Positions 45,151 to 56,439 of a stretch of DNA of 64,000 nt are shown here, in pieces. Source of the DNA: Ypsolopha sequella (Eukaryota; Arthropoda; Insecta; Lepidoptera; Ypsolophidae); contig OW203989.1 in assembly GCA_934047225.1 (NCBI GenBank), positions 21,365,977 through 21,429,976 on the forward strand, written 5' to 3'. Every line of letters starts with the position of its first letter. Position 1 is the stretch's first letter. The notes beneath the pieces were generated by a model. The model saw only the letters and a program-made list of their open reading frames with translations. It had not been told where the DNA came from and made no database searches. The translations under genes and the position numbers were made by a program.

Positions 45151-45479
45151 ACGTAAAAGTCTCCCGCGAGTTTCCGTTGCTCCAAAATTTAGGCCTTGAC
45201 TCCTTTGACCAAATGCTTATCGTATATTTTCCCATATTGCCCCATCTCACCGCGGCAGCACCTGTGTATTATCTATTGTATAGTTATGTAACGACTTACA
45301 AGTGTGAACAATAGATCATTCAAGTTCATTATTCATTATTAGTATCTATTAACGACAACGGGAAGAGTCGTATGGAGCATGTCGTGACTTGAAACATGGT
45401 CAAGTCAACAGAGACTACAGTACTCTCAAAGAAATACTACAAATCTTCGCCACTGATGTCCGTCCATCTGTCATCACAA

Positions 45480-45740
45480 GGATCTACAGCTTCAGACCCC
45501 CCGATATCTTAGAAACAAGAGGACCGAAAAATTTGGAAAAACGTAAAGATTACAAGAAAAATATAGCGGTTAAGATTATAGAGTTCCGTACTTTGACAAC
45601 AAACAGTTGTCAGGCGCTACCATTTTAGCGGCTTGTTCGTGTCGCCTTAATGTTGCTATTACATCTATATTGTTGAAATTTACCATATTTTTAGGGTTCC
45701 ATACCCGTATTATATAGTGGTACAGACTCGCCCTTAGGCA
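45480..45740. repeat. Interspersed repeat P, copy
   Basis: Blocks 'gaggaccgaaaaat', 'ggcgctaccattttagcg', 'gtcgccttaatgttgctatt' and 'agggttccatacccgtatta' recur at 47660-48095 and 59340-59605 and partly at 41150-41240. Confidence 0.75.
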
Positions 45741-46472
45741 AATTATTTCAATAATTTAATATTAGTACTGCTGATTGTCAAATTATTTCAATAATCATTA
45801 CTGCTGATTGTCTCATTGTCTCAAAGACGATATAAAGGATTGGACTGCAACTTCTATCAGACACAGGGGTGTACGCAAGGCTTATTCAAAAAACAATTGT
45901 TGGAGAAAAAGATAAGCCTTGCTTATTTTTTCATAAATTTTCAAAGCGCTGTTACTGTGACGGCGCATCGTCCTTTCACTCATATTGCCACGCCACTCGT
46001 TATAACTACGCTATGGCCGAATACGCGAGACAAAATTATTAATAAAAATATACATTTTCGTGTATATTCACACACTTGTGTTGTAAGATACGGACCAAAA
46101 AAAATTCTATGTAAAAGGGTTTACCTGCTCAGCTATAAATTTTCATTTCTAAAAGTTTGTGTTTCTCTTCAAAAAATTACTCTGAACGGAACCTTTTTTA
46201 CCTTGGTACTTTACGATATTGAAAACTATCAAGCATATGGGTTTTTTCTTAAACAAAACACTGCACTTGCAATATCTCAAAAAGTAACCCCGACTACCCC
46301 ATCGGGTAATGAGTACCGCCGTAGGGCTTCTCGTAGACCCCGGCCTATCTCTATCATCCCACTGACAGGCCGAATATAGCCCTTATAACAATGCAATAGG
46401 AGTCTTGTGGGGTGAACTTAAATTGTAGAGTATCGTAGTAAACAGTACCCATTACCCCATCTGACCGTCAGT

Positions 46473-47150
46473 CAGTGTTGCCATATGTATGGATTTGTCT
46501 GTATTTATACGGATTTTCATGAAGGCGTCATAAGGAAAATTATCCTGTAGTGTAGGGAATAGTAATAGTAATCTAGTTATAGTAACCTAGTTCATACATA
46601 CTAAATCTAGAACATTTATCTTAGTCATAACCTAGATCGAAGCATATAAAACACGTAACTAATCAATAATAAATGAGTATCTAGTATGAGTATTTAATAT
46701 AATGAGTATATATATATATATATTAATTTATAATGAGTATTTATATAAACTCATCTCGTTGTTTCATTAAGGAAGAAGTTCCCTACTTTACATGGCGACC
46801 GCGACAGTTCGCGTGTCTCACCGCGAGTACCTATCTATGTGTAACGAGTTAAAAAGATTTTTAAAAAGTAAATTTCCTTTCGGAACGTTGACTACATCGG
46901 ATATGAACTGGGTTACTATTACTATGCCCTACACTCCATCCAGTTTTCATACAAATATGGATTTTCATGCATCGAGACTTATAAGGAGTAAGGGTTTTAC
47001 CGTACCCTTGGTGTGTCGGTGTACCGGATCAGGACTGTTCCTGGCTAAGGGATACTAGGTTACTGTTACTGAAAGGTTGGCATGCAAAATATATATTTTT
47101 AAATATTTCGAAACACTACGGATTTGATCGAATTACAACTGGCAACACTG
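46473..47150. mobile_element. hAT-type non-autonomous element carrying an LTR fragment
   Basis: TIRs 'cagtgttgcca...tggcaacactg' are flanked by a perfect 8-bp target duplication 'ccgtcagt' (46465-46472 and 47151-47158), diagnostic of hAT transposition. The 678-bp interior contains the LTR and primer-binding segment at 46547-46807 and no hAT transposase. Confidence 0.92.
46547..46792 (+). repeat. LTR with adjacent primer-binding site inside the hAT element
   Basis: Starts TGTAGTGTAGGGAA and ends TTCCCTACTTTACA, a TG...CA sequence with inverted tips. It is followed at once by 'tggcgaccgcgacag', which looks like a retrotransposon primer-binding site. Downstream an 88-codon frame (46792-47058, MATATVRVSHREYLSM) may be the start of gag but is not recognised. 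A second LTR is absent. Confidence 0.6.
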
Positions 47151-47599
47151 CCGTCAGTGCTCCGCCACGTGCCGTCCACTACACGCGCGTCTCTTCAAAC
47201 AACGCATACACGTCCAAAACAACTTGTCTTCAAAACTCAACTCGAAAGTAGAAAAGTAAGTTTATATAATTCAATAATTCGTTTTGATACGCGACTATGG
47301 CAAGTAGAATACGTATTCCAAAGTTTGGTTTTGTGAATTTGCGAAGTGACATTCGTTGTGAGTTTTTTCGTGTTTACGAATGTGCGGTTGGTTTTGATTG
47401 GGTTTGAGTTTTCAGCAAAAGAGGTATGTTTTTATTTCTTAATTGGATAATTTAAATGTAACAAAGTAGTTAGCGATAAATATCTGTATTACTATATTAT
47501 TACGCTAGGCAGGACTCTTGACTCAAGACACTCAAGAGTAAGGTCCCTTTGTTTGTAAATTGTTAAGAATACATTTTATTTGCGAAGTAATATTTATTG

Positions 47600-48110
47600 T
47601 GCTTTTGTTAGGGTTCCGTACCCGAAGGGTGCCAACCGGCACCCTATTACTAAGCCTCTGCTGTCTGTTTGTCTGTCCGTCTGTCATAGAGGTCTACAGC
47701 TTCAGCCATTGTAGGTAGCCAGTTAAAATTTTCACAGAACGTGTATGGCCTCTTTCATGTTAAATAAAAAAAAACTCAATTTTTTTATTTTGTAAATGTA
47801 GCATTTTTCAACGTTATCATGTCATGATAATGAAATTGATTATCTCCGAAACGAGAAGACCAAAAAATAGATGGATATGTAAACATAAAATAAAATGGTT
47901 CTGTACTCAGTGGGAGCTGCAAATTGTTTGCCAGGCGCTACCATTTTAGCGACTTGTTTATGTCACCTCAATGTTGCTATAGCATCTATATAGGTACATA
48001 TTGTGGTTATTTACCAAAATATTTTTACGGTTCCGTACCCGTATTATGTGGACCCAGTACCGAACCCTTTGTACAAGTCCGACTCGCACTTATACAAATT
48101 TTTCATGATT
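47600..48110. repeat. Interspersed repeat P, longest copy
   Basis: Runs from 'agggttccgtacccgaaggg' with 'gtctgtccgtctgtcat' to 'aagtccgactcgcactta'. Includes 'ttcaacgttatcatgtcatg' and 'ggcgctaccattttagcgac'. Confidence 0.75.
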
Positions 48111-49260
48111 ACGAATGTGCGGTTGGGTTTGATTGGGTTTGCCGTTTGAGTTATCATCAAATTCAAATTCAAATTCAAATATTTTTTTATTGCAATTTTA
48201 TGACATGATTTTATTATATGACGCACCGTAGGGGTAGAGCAATTAATATGTATAAACTTAAAACTAAAAACTAGAGATGAAACGGATAGTGATTTGGCCG
48301 GATACCGGATACCGGATATCCGGCGAGGCACTAGGCCGGATAGCCGGATATCCGGCGGCCGAATATCCGGCTCAAGATATGCGTTTCGCACTAATTAACC
48401 ATGTCTAAACATTACGCACTAAGGTGCGTGCGGGTGCAACTGGGCGAGATTATTTGTGTATTTTCTAAATCACAATCACAATCATACAAAAGCTGGTCTG
48501 CAAACGCGAAACAATTTCCGATCCTAACAAAATTCGTCAATATGTATCTTTTGTCTCTTTGCAGCGGTGTATAGTATACACCAGCGGTGTATAGTGTCCA
48601 TTTATGTACAGTATGTATACTGTACATAAATGGACAGGTATATTTAAATGAAATCGCGTAATCTACTGTTCATACTGAACAGATTTCCCAAAGTAACATA
48701 TTGAAAAAATTAATTGAACCTGCCCTCCCAATGCCCTTTCAAAATTCACAGTAAGTCTTAAAATAAGTAAGGAAACATGAAAATATTTTTTCATTTCCAC
48801 AAGTATGTTTCTTTAGAAAAATTGTTAAGTATGATTCCTAGACCATGTGTTTTTATTAAAAGATACCTGTTGAATTACATCCGGTATATTGTGAGAGCAA
48901 AAGTAGCTGGTGTAATGTATGAAAAAAAGCACAAACGGTAATTCCCAACAATTGCTGTACAGCTTGTCTTTATCTACCATAGCTCAACTCTTATTTACTT
49001 TATGTATTAGAATTTAGATTATGGAATCATTGATACAATCAATTTATTTTGTGATTTAAACGACTTTTTGTATGCTGAGTTAAGTATCCGGTATCCGGCC
49101 GGATACTAGCTACTATCCGGCCGGATACCGGATACCAAAAATATGGCCGGATAGGCCGGATACCGGATAGTAACCGGATATCCGTTTCATCTCTACTAAA
49201 AACTCCTTTAAGGGAACTGAAAACTAACAAACTCTTATATAAGTTAATAAGATATAAGTT
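48110..49260. repeat. LINE 3'-end-like repeat interrupted by hAT
   Basis: Starts with four 'attcaa' words (48158-48182) and an AT-rich tail. The text 'taaaactaaaaac|tccttta' closes up exactly when the hAT element and one target copy are removed. Confidence 0.5.
48272..49195. mobile_element. hAT-type element with dense 'ccggatatccgg' repeats
   Basis: TIR 'tagagatgaaacggata' is flanked by a perfect 8-bp duplication 'ctaaaaac' (48264-48271, 49196-49203). Both subterminal zones (48300-48375, 49085-49180) are packed with 'ccggata' and 'tatccgg' words. 924 bp, no transposase. A 'tgtacagtatgtatactgtaca' type palindrome lies at 48590-48640. Confidence 0.92.
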
Positions 49261-49327
49261 AATCAACAATTAAAAATTGCTATTTTTTTTCGAATTTAAA
49301 CAACAAAAATAACAGTTTTTAGTATTT

Positions 49328-49372
49328 TCGAAATATATTTCGGCCCACTTTGGGGCCGGCATCAGTCGAATG
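49328..49372. repeat. Repeat with hammerhead-like motif
   Basis: The minus strand reads 'ctgatgccggccccaaagtg' then 'ggccgaaatatatttcg'. AT-rich flanks; no gene in 49204-49750. Confidence 0.6.
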
Positions 49373-49754
49373 GTGAAAGATTTGAATACAGAATGACATG
49401 AAATAAAAAAAATAAATATAACCTTATTACTAATTAAATTAGCGTAACCTACTTTTGAACAAAAATAATAAAAAATAAAAAAAAATATCAAAGAACATTC
49501 TGTCTGTGTTTTGTAAAAGCTTTAATTTATGAGGAAACTTTTTAGTTCAATTTGAATACATTTTCGATGGATTTTATATCTTCAGACGAACTATTAAACA
49601 TTTTAACACACATGGAAAATGTATTGGAATGTAAAATTTGTAATCTCGATATTGGCTTTGCTAACATAATCTTACGACGTAGATTACTTGATCTTACATA
49701 CTGCGGGAATAATTGGTAGTTCTTTTTTACAAATATACATATTTCGTAGATATA

Positions 49755-50025
49755 CAACGTGTAACAGAAAGGTGTAACCATATTGAGCTTATTCATGAGC
49801 TTATTCAGTCAATGGTATAGAACAACTTTTACTATGGGACAAACCCTGTATCTCGAGAAAAAAATTCAACTGTTTCATAGAAAAATGCAATGCCGCTCGG
49901 CCGAAATGTATGGAGGAGCCGTTTTTTTTTTCGAGATTTCGATGTTGGCTTCATAGTAAAAGTTGTTCTATACCATTGACTGAATAAGCTCTTCAAATAT
50001 GGTTCCACCTTTCTCTTACACATTG
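49755..50025. mobile_element. Palindromic MITE (family M1), copy C
   Basis: TA-flanked, with arms as in copies A and B. The left arm has a short duplication of 'gagcttattca' and the right arm point changes. Confidence 0.87.
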
Positions 50026-50153
50026 TACAAAGAAGGGCATTAATATATTATTATATTTAATAAAATAGAGCCTACATCTAATGGATTTAAATTTGCTATT
50101 ATCCTAAATACATTTTTTTGTAGTATAAATAATTTCCTCACGTCTGTAATATT

Positions 50154-50905
50154 CAGTGTTGGCAGTAAGGAAACTGATATTACCACGGATGTTAGGGTAT
50201 AGGTCCATGGATATTACAGTGTTGAGGGCTCAAAATTACAGTGTTTGGGATCAAATTACAGTAGAATTCATTCATTTTCATATTTTTCGCCATTTTCAAC
50301 TAACTTCACATAAGTTGCCATATGAGGAAACTGATATTACCATGGATGTTAGGGTATATGTCCATGGATATTACAGTGTTGAGGGCTCAAAATTACAGTG
50401 TTTGGGACCAAATTACAGTAGAATTCATTCATTTTCATATTTTTCGCCATTTTCAACTAACTTCACATAAGTTGCCATATGAGGAAACTGATATTACCAT
50501 GGATGTTAGGGTATATGTCCATGGATATTACAGTGTTGAGGGCTCAAAATTACAGTGTTTGGGACCAAATTACAGTAGAATTCATTCATTTTCATATTTT
50601 TCGCCATTTTCAACTAACTTCACATAAGTTGCCATATGAGGAAACTGATATTACCATGGATGTTAGGGTATATGTCCATGGATATTACAGTGTTGAGGGC
50701 TCAAAATTACAGTGTTTGGGACCAAATTACAGTAGAATTCATTCATTTTCATATTTTTCGCCATTTTCAACTAACTTATGTGACTTTGGCATTAGAAAAT
50801 TACAGTGTCTCCGTACACTGTAATTTTATTAAATGCTACAGTGTACAGTAGATCGTGTTAAATTACAGTAGATCTACTGTAATTACAGTGTGTCTGGCAA
50901 CACTG
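50154..50905. mobile_element. hAT-like element containing a 157-bp tandem array
   Basis: The ends 'cagtgttggcag' and 'ctggcaacactg' form an inverted pair like the hAT element at 46473. No matching 8-bp duplication is seen ('gtaatatt' against 'gactattg'). Most of the interior is the tandem array; the rest is rich in 'attacagt'. Confidence 0.6.
50163..50790 (+). repeat. Tandem repeat, four units of 157 bp
   Basis: Unit: 'gaggaaactgatattaccat' through 'tacagtgttgagggctcaaa' to 'ttcaactaacttcacataag'. Units 2-4 start at about 50322, 50479 and 50636, exactly 157 bp apart, and look identical; the first unit has a few differences. 157 is not a multiple of three, so successive copies switch frames. 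The ~100-residue frames across it are not genes. Confidence 0.95.
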
Positions 50906-50994
50906 GACTATTGCCCCAAAGAATGCCGCACCTCAACCAAGAATGTGCATATGCGAAATAAACACTTTTAGCTGTATTTATATCTGTAGTTTTT

Positions 50995-51216
50995 TTAAAT
51001 TTGTATAAGGCATCGTCCGGAGACAAATGAAAATCTCGCTAATTTGGAGGCTTTCTTGTTGATATGACTTTTCCATTTAAGGTAAGTGTCTATAGTTATT
51101 CCTAATAGTGAAAATGAGTCTACCAATTCTAGTTTTATTTTATTAAATGAATATTCCATAGTTAGTGGACGCTTTTGATAAGGTCGGAATTGCATGAGTT
51201 TGGTTTTTTTTTTCAT
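50995..51216 (-). pseudogene. LINE reverse transcriptase fragment
   Basis: Minus frame KKTKLMQFRPYQKRPL, then KLELVDSFSLLGITIDTYL and WKSHINKKASKLARFSF. This is the thumb-side region after the RT core in Jockey/CR1-like LINEs (the FLG.TID..L.W..H pattern). 74 codons only, open but isolated. Confidence 0.82.
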
Positions 51217-51807
51217 TAATTAATCATTAGTTATTTTATTTCATCTAAGCTAAATATCAACAAGGGTGTAAAAATAAATACTGTAACATAAAAATTAAAA
51301 TTACCTATCCATTTTTTATTGGATAATTTTAATGTAACAAAGTCGTTAACGATAAATATCTGTACAAGTATTGTTTGTAAATTGTTAAAAATTACTGTAC
51401 CTAGACTTTTTTTAACGATTACCAGAACTAAGTCAGCAATTTCTTGGACTTTTTGTTTCAATTTAAAAGGACTCTATCTATTACTATAGTTCAATTTCAG
51501 TGTTATTTAATTGTTATGGTAGATATGGAGTTATACATATTTTTTTAATGTATAAAACTTATTACTGTTCTAAAATTCTTTTATTGTTTTGGGTTGTCTT
51601 GAAATTTTTTTTCCTGTTGAGTCATATCGAAATGACGAATGTTTGAGTTGCGTGTCATTTTGAAACCAAATTATTTGACGGAAAACTGACAAATCACAAT
51701 CCCAGTTTCTATGTTCAGTTTACAAAAAGCCATTGAGTTTTATTAGTTATTGTTCAAAACATGATTGAATCCGTTTTTATTGTATGGAGCGCGCTCGCGG
51801 TATTGTA

Positions 51808-51962
51808 CTCCGTAAAAGTTTTAGCGTCCCTGTTACTCCATATGCGAAAAAACCCTCAGTGCGAGTAGGACGGGTTCGTGGAAAAGTAGCAAAAAGTCGG
51901 TTTTTTATTAATATAAAATGTACTAAAGTCCCTGACGCTAAAACTTTTACATATCGCCTTAA
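51808..51962. mobile_element. Palindromic-ended MITE (family M5), complete
   Basis: 'gtaaaagttttagcgtccct' at the left matches inverted 'gacgctaaaacttttac' at the right, followed by 'atatcgcctta'. The interior equals the copy in globin intron 1 (8903-9035). Confidence 0.75.
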
Positions 51963-52557
51963 GTTGTGTTGCGCCGATCGACACCAATGATTCTTTTTTC
52001 TTATAGTGACCCCTTATCTACACGGTTTACACCTCAAACGCTACTTATTTATTCCATACAAATGATTCATTGTTTTTTACCGTGTACCGATGTATCCAGC
52101 ATTATGAGATATTTCTCTGTGACAAATTGAACGATAAGCGATAAGTTCTAGATTCTGATTTCAAGTGATAGCTACTAGAAACTACTGGTACCTTTTAGTT
52201 CTCACTAATACTGCAATCTTCAAGGCAAAAATGTTATTAAATTGTATTAAAAACATTCTGCCCTGGGTGCCAGTCGGACTCGCGCACAAAGGGTTCCGTA
52301 CCACCACACAATACGGATACGGAACCTTAAAAATTAATGGTAAATTACAATAATATAGACAATATGAATTTTTTCATGCTTTTCGGTTCTCTTGTTTCGG
52401 AGATAGGGGGGGGGGGGGCATGGAACGTAAAAAAATGCAACTTTTTTGAGATTTTTACCTTCTGGTACGGAACCTAGAAAAAGTGAACCAAAAAGTTCAA
52501 AATAAGTTGTATTAGTTAAGACGTACAAGACGCATAAGTACTGAAGAAATACAATTG

Positions 52558-52722
52558 TGTCGATTCGGCGTAACATGACTTAACTTATTTGACAGGACTA
52601 CCCTTATTTTAAGCGTCCTATCTTTTTCTTTCTGTATCGAAAAGACAAGGACAGAATGTTTGAATTAAGTTTAGTCCAGTCAAATAAGTTAGCAAGATGT
52701 GCTACACCGAAACGATACCATT
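52558..52722. mobile_element. Palindromic MITE (family M3)
   Basis: 'tgtgtcgattcggcgtaaca' to 'ctacaccgaaacgatacc'. Contains 'ttatttgacaggacta' and 'tctttttctttctgtatcg'. Related to 23044-23204. Confidence 0.8.
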
Positions 52723-53069
52723 ATATGCCTCTAAAACCGTGCCGGGGCGTGTACTTAGTCACTAAACCAGAGGAGGAAAGAAAGAAAGAAAAGAGCTTTA
52801 TTTCAGACACCACAGAAAACAAAACAAAAAAGAAAACAAATTAAAAACGAAATAGCCATTATTCTGTGGTTATGAAAAAGGAGTCCATGCCACATTATAA
52901 AGGAGATTCCCATCCCCACTAAGTAAGTACATATACGCAACTGACTGTAACCTGTGTCATGTTCGATCATGACGAGTCGCCTTACGGCATGATTTCGTCA
53001 TGAGGTTGGTAACAAGTCACGGCCGAGGCCTAACACCAGTTGAAGTGGTCTTGAAATTGTCCAGGATGC

Positions 53070-53396
53070 GGGATGGGGAAACTTTTTCGTTTGCGTACCA
53101 ATATTTACTAACGAAATATGTGGCGGGCCAAGTTGTTGCATTTTTGGCTATATTATTTACTGAAATAGAAATATTAGTATGTATTTTCTGAAACACAAAT
53201 TTATCGTGTAATATTACAAAATAACTGTTGAGATAAGGAAGAAATTGCAAAATGCAATTAAATTAAACTTTCAAGTTAGCTGCGAAATTTCCAACAATAC
53301 GAAAACTTCACTTGATTTTTGTTTCATGGTCGTGGACCGGATTTCAACGCTTCGCGGGCCGGAGATGGCCCGCGGACCATAGTTTCCCCATCCCTG
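53070..53396. mobile_element. hAT-like MITE, ends 'gggatggggaaact'
   Basis: 'gggatggggaaact' at 53070 and inverted 'agtttccccatccct' at 53381. No matching 8-bp duplication was found. GC-rich patch at 53325-53385. Confidence 0.5.
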
Positions 53397-53489
53397 CTCT
53401 AGGTTTATTTGGAGTAATCAGTGGTTGTAACTCAGATTACGTAACCCGTGTATGCTCTTTTCACGCAACCTGCACCCGTAGAATAATGT

Positions 53490-53612
53490 TTCATCGCACG
53501 CGACGTGAATTAGTTGAATCACAAGTGCGAGCATGAGACGATGTTTTTGCGATTAAACAGTATGTCTCGCACTTATGATTCAGCTAAGTCGCGTCGCGCG
53601 CGCTTAAACACT
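53490..53612. repeat. Imperfect inverted repeat
   Basis: 'gcgacgtgaattagttgaat' and 'cacaagtgcgagcatgagac' are mirrored by 'gtctcgcacttatgattcag' and 'ctaagtcgcgtcgc'. Confidence 0.65.
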
Positions 53613-53699
53613 GTGCTACGGGTACTGGCTGGTAGCCATGTGTCAACAGCTTAACGCACTTTTAGGCACGTTGACTGGATACAAATTGTGTCCTATATA

Positions 53700-53768
53700 A
53701 CAGGATTTGAACTCGCAACCTTCTCCAAAAAGCTATAACTTGATCACTAAGCTACCGAGCCGGGCACG
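53700..53768 (-). repeat. tRNA-related sequence (probable SINE head)
   Basis: The minus strand reads 'gcccggctcggtagcttagt' and later 'ggttgcgagttcaaatcctg'. 'tagcttagtg' fits an A box and 'gttcaaatc' a B box of an RNA polymerase III promoter. Arms do not pair well enough for a functional tRNA, so a tRNA-derived SINE or pseudo-tRNA is more likely. Confidence 0.5.
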
Positions 53769-54039
53769 CAAGTACAACAAACTGCATAACAAATACACGT
53801 AAATAAATAACTTCTGCAATTCATCGCACAAAGTATTGCATAAAACACAAATAAACGCAGTGACTATGAGTAAAGCTAGAATGCGAACAAATATTGAATC
53901 AACTAAATTCTGCACGAAGTCGATAGATTTCTGCTTGCCAAGTTCAAGTGTCTGTCTAGCAAGGACTAGGATAGCTATAACTTTTAAAAGTTACGTCGAT
54001 GAACGGAAGGCTTGGCATCTGTTAGTCTGGCTCTCCGTT

Positions 54040-54158
54040 GTACAGTGGAGACCACATCAAGCTATACACTTGCAGTACGACATTAGCCCCAACAGAGAAG
54101 AATATAAGATAGGTGCAAAGTCCAATGTGTCGTACTTGATGCGGTCTCCACTGTACTC
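54040..54158. mobile_element. Short inverted-repeat MITE
   Basis: 'gtacagtggagaccacatca' is mirrored by 'tgatgcggtctccactgtac', about 119 bp in total. Confidence 0.75.
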
Positions 54159-54687
54159 GTATAACCTAAAAAGGGCTGGGCCGAAGCAGGCGTGGTCGCA
54201 GCAAAAGAAAAGCGACACATTTCCGAACAGGTTTGAGAAAAAAATATTTTATAGACTCATGTTTTTAAAATTCATTTCACTCTGAAAATAACAAAATATA
54301 TAGAAACAAGCGCGTCAAAATGTCGAAAACATTATAAGAGATTACATTTTAAAATTTTAATCACACTTACGCATTATTTTCCTTTATTCACTCATAAAAC
54401 AATAAATAGATAATGATAGATAGCTTGAGAGTTAATTGCCTGCGTCATTTTAAGTGATATCTCTGAAGATAAGTAAATATAAATATGTACTCGTATAAAT
54501 ATACATTCGTAAAAGGCCAACATTTAGGCCACCGCTCCGTTAGGAAAAACTCATACCTCAAAATGTAGATATCTGTCTCATTTAAAAATAGAAGTCCTGA
54601 CTGACTCATCATCGCACAGCACAAACAACTAGACCCAGAAACAATAAAATTCAACAGTACCTTTATGATAGAGACGCTCACTAAGAA

Positions 54688-55645
54688 TAGTGGATGGAGA
54701 ACGAAGGTATCAAGGTATTTGTAAAAAACCGCAAATTGGTATACAAGCAAGCCATTTAGTACATACATACTTGAGGCCGAAACGATACTTTTGGCCAGCA
54801 GTTCTTGAAAAAACATCCCTTAGAGTTGGGGGTTCTTGAACTTTTGGTAGTCACGGACCCCTTGGAAAATTTAAAAAACTGATGGACCTAATAAACCTGA
54901 TTACAGAGAAAGCAATTACAACTTTTTAATAAATTAAAAAATAAATTAAGTAATTATGTTTTAAACTTACATTTCTATTAAATCGAGCACGAACAATCAC
55001 GAAAAGAAATATTTACTTCCACTTGTCACCGAAAAGTAAGAAAGGTTTGTTGTAAAGTTTTTGTATTGTGTATGTGATATAGCCTAATTTTTCGTTCATA
55101 TTGATGTTATCAATACATATTTTCGTTTTATTATATTCATTTTCACTTGCGCGGTAAAGATACAATAGCACTGTGCGGCGTTCGGTATCAGACATCATGC
55201 CACGAACTCGTAGCACTCACGCTACGGACCCCTTGGGGGTCCATGGACCCCAGTTTAAGAAATCCTGCCTTAGAGGGGATGGGGGGCTTATGTTATGACC
55301 CTCCTTAACCTCTTGTATGGAAAATTACCTTTTTGTTTCTGAAAAAAAATCTGCAGTTTCCTACCAGGAGGAGCCCAAACTTGTTTTGAAAACGTTTATT
55401 TTTGTTTGTTTTTTGAAAAATAAGTGGCTGGAATGAAATGACGTAGTATATTTTTACAATCAGCCCATGAAGCCCTTTCATTTGGTACCATACACGACAG
55501 CTTTTAGAAGAAAAAAAAATCGTTCGTAAAAAAGGTTAAGGGGGGTCATAAGGGACTTTTTTTTCAAGAACTGCGGGCCAAAATTATTGGCTCTCTTGTA
55601 TACTAATTTGCGGTTTGTTATTTGTATACCATCCACTAGAATAGT
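54688..55645. mobile_element. Inverted-repeat element interrupted by a hAT MITE
   Basis: The arm 54688-54822 ('aaaccgcaaattggtataca', 'gcagttcttgaaaaaa') is mirrored at 55555-55645. Further inside, 'cttatgttatgaccctcctt' (55288) and 'aaggggggtcataagg' (55537) are also mirrored. The hAT element at 54826-55267 lies within the left half. Confidence 0.7.
54826..55267. mobile_element. hAT-type MITE with 8-bp target duplication
   Basis: 442 bp between perfect 'ccttagag' duplications (54818-54825, 55268-55275). The right end 'gtttaagaaatcctg' and left end 'gggttcttgaac' are hAT-like inverted ends with mutations at the left tip. 'acggaccccttgg' is mirrored at both subterminal zones. Confidence 0.85.
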
Positions 55646-56439
55646 AGATTTTGCACCAAGGGGATAAAGCAGTGTTTTACGTCACTGGCGACATATTGTA
55701 CTCTGAGCGTAACGAGGGACTAAATACTCGTAGTTATATAGAGGCCTGAGATAAGCGAGGGGTTCACGCTGCCCAAGACGAAGACAGGCTTTATCCCAGA
55801 GGAGCATACTCTACTTTTCACACATTCTGCGAGATAATAAAAAGCCAGGGCTCTATAAATTAAGTATTTATTTTGTAATTTAACATAAATCAAAAGTAAA
55901 TATTGATAATAAAGCCGATTCTGTAGGCTTTAATTTTAGTTTCAGTGCTGTCAAAACTTAAAAAATTCCAAAGTATCCTAATACTATTGTGGAATCTAGG
56001 CAGACGAAGTCACGGGCAAAAACTAGTGAAAAATATAGATAATTACATAATATGTTGTAAACTTTTAATTTGTGGAATTTGCGCGCAATTTCCGCTTTCT
56101 ATTAGGAGGGGCAACGAGAGATGACGCCTAGCTATGATGCGGTTTGTGATCTGGTATACATCTAAAATTTCGGTAAAAATTAAATTAAGTATGAGTTGAG
56201 TAAATAAAATATCGAGTACACCTCAAACAACATGCAACATAATAATACAAAAGACAAATGCAGCTATAAAATCTAAAAAGCGACCTGTTTACAATTAACT
56301 TAATTAAATAAATTAATTAATTTACCTAGAAATAATAAAATTCAACCACAAAAAAATGGTTTACGCATATACAAATAGAATTTTAACTACCTTAACAATT
56401 CTATTACAAAGTAATGGCAACATGAAAATCGAAATAGTA

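Noticed and set aside
45816..46379. 187-residue plus frame
   Set aside because: Long by chance. Composition and content show no domain, and its end overlaps repeat-like text ('gggtaatgagtaccgccgta').
50156..50851. Overlapping ~100-residue repetitive frames
   Set aside because: They are frame shifts of the 157-bp tandem repeat.
50154..50905. 8-bp target duplication for this hAT-like element
   Set aside because: The flanking octamers 'gtaatatt' and 'gactattg' do not match, so insertion cannot be proven here.
53700..53768. Functional tRNA gene
   Set aside because: A and B boxes are present but acceptor and anticodon arms do not pair convincingly. A SINE or pseudo-tRNA is more likely.
53836..54285. 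149-residue plus frame
   Set aside because: Runs through the inverted-repeat MITE at 54040-54158; no recognisable domain.
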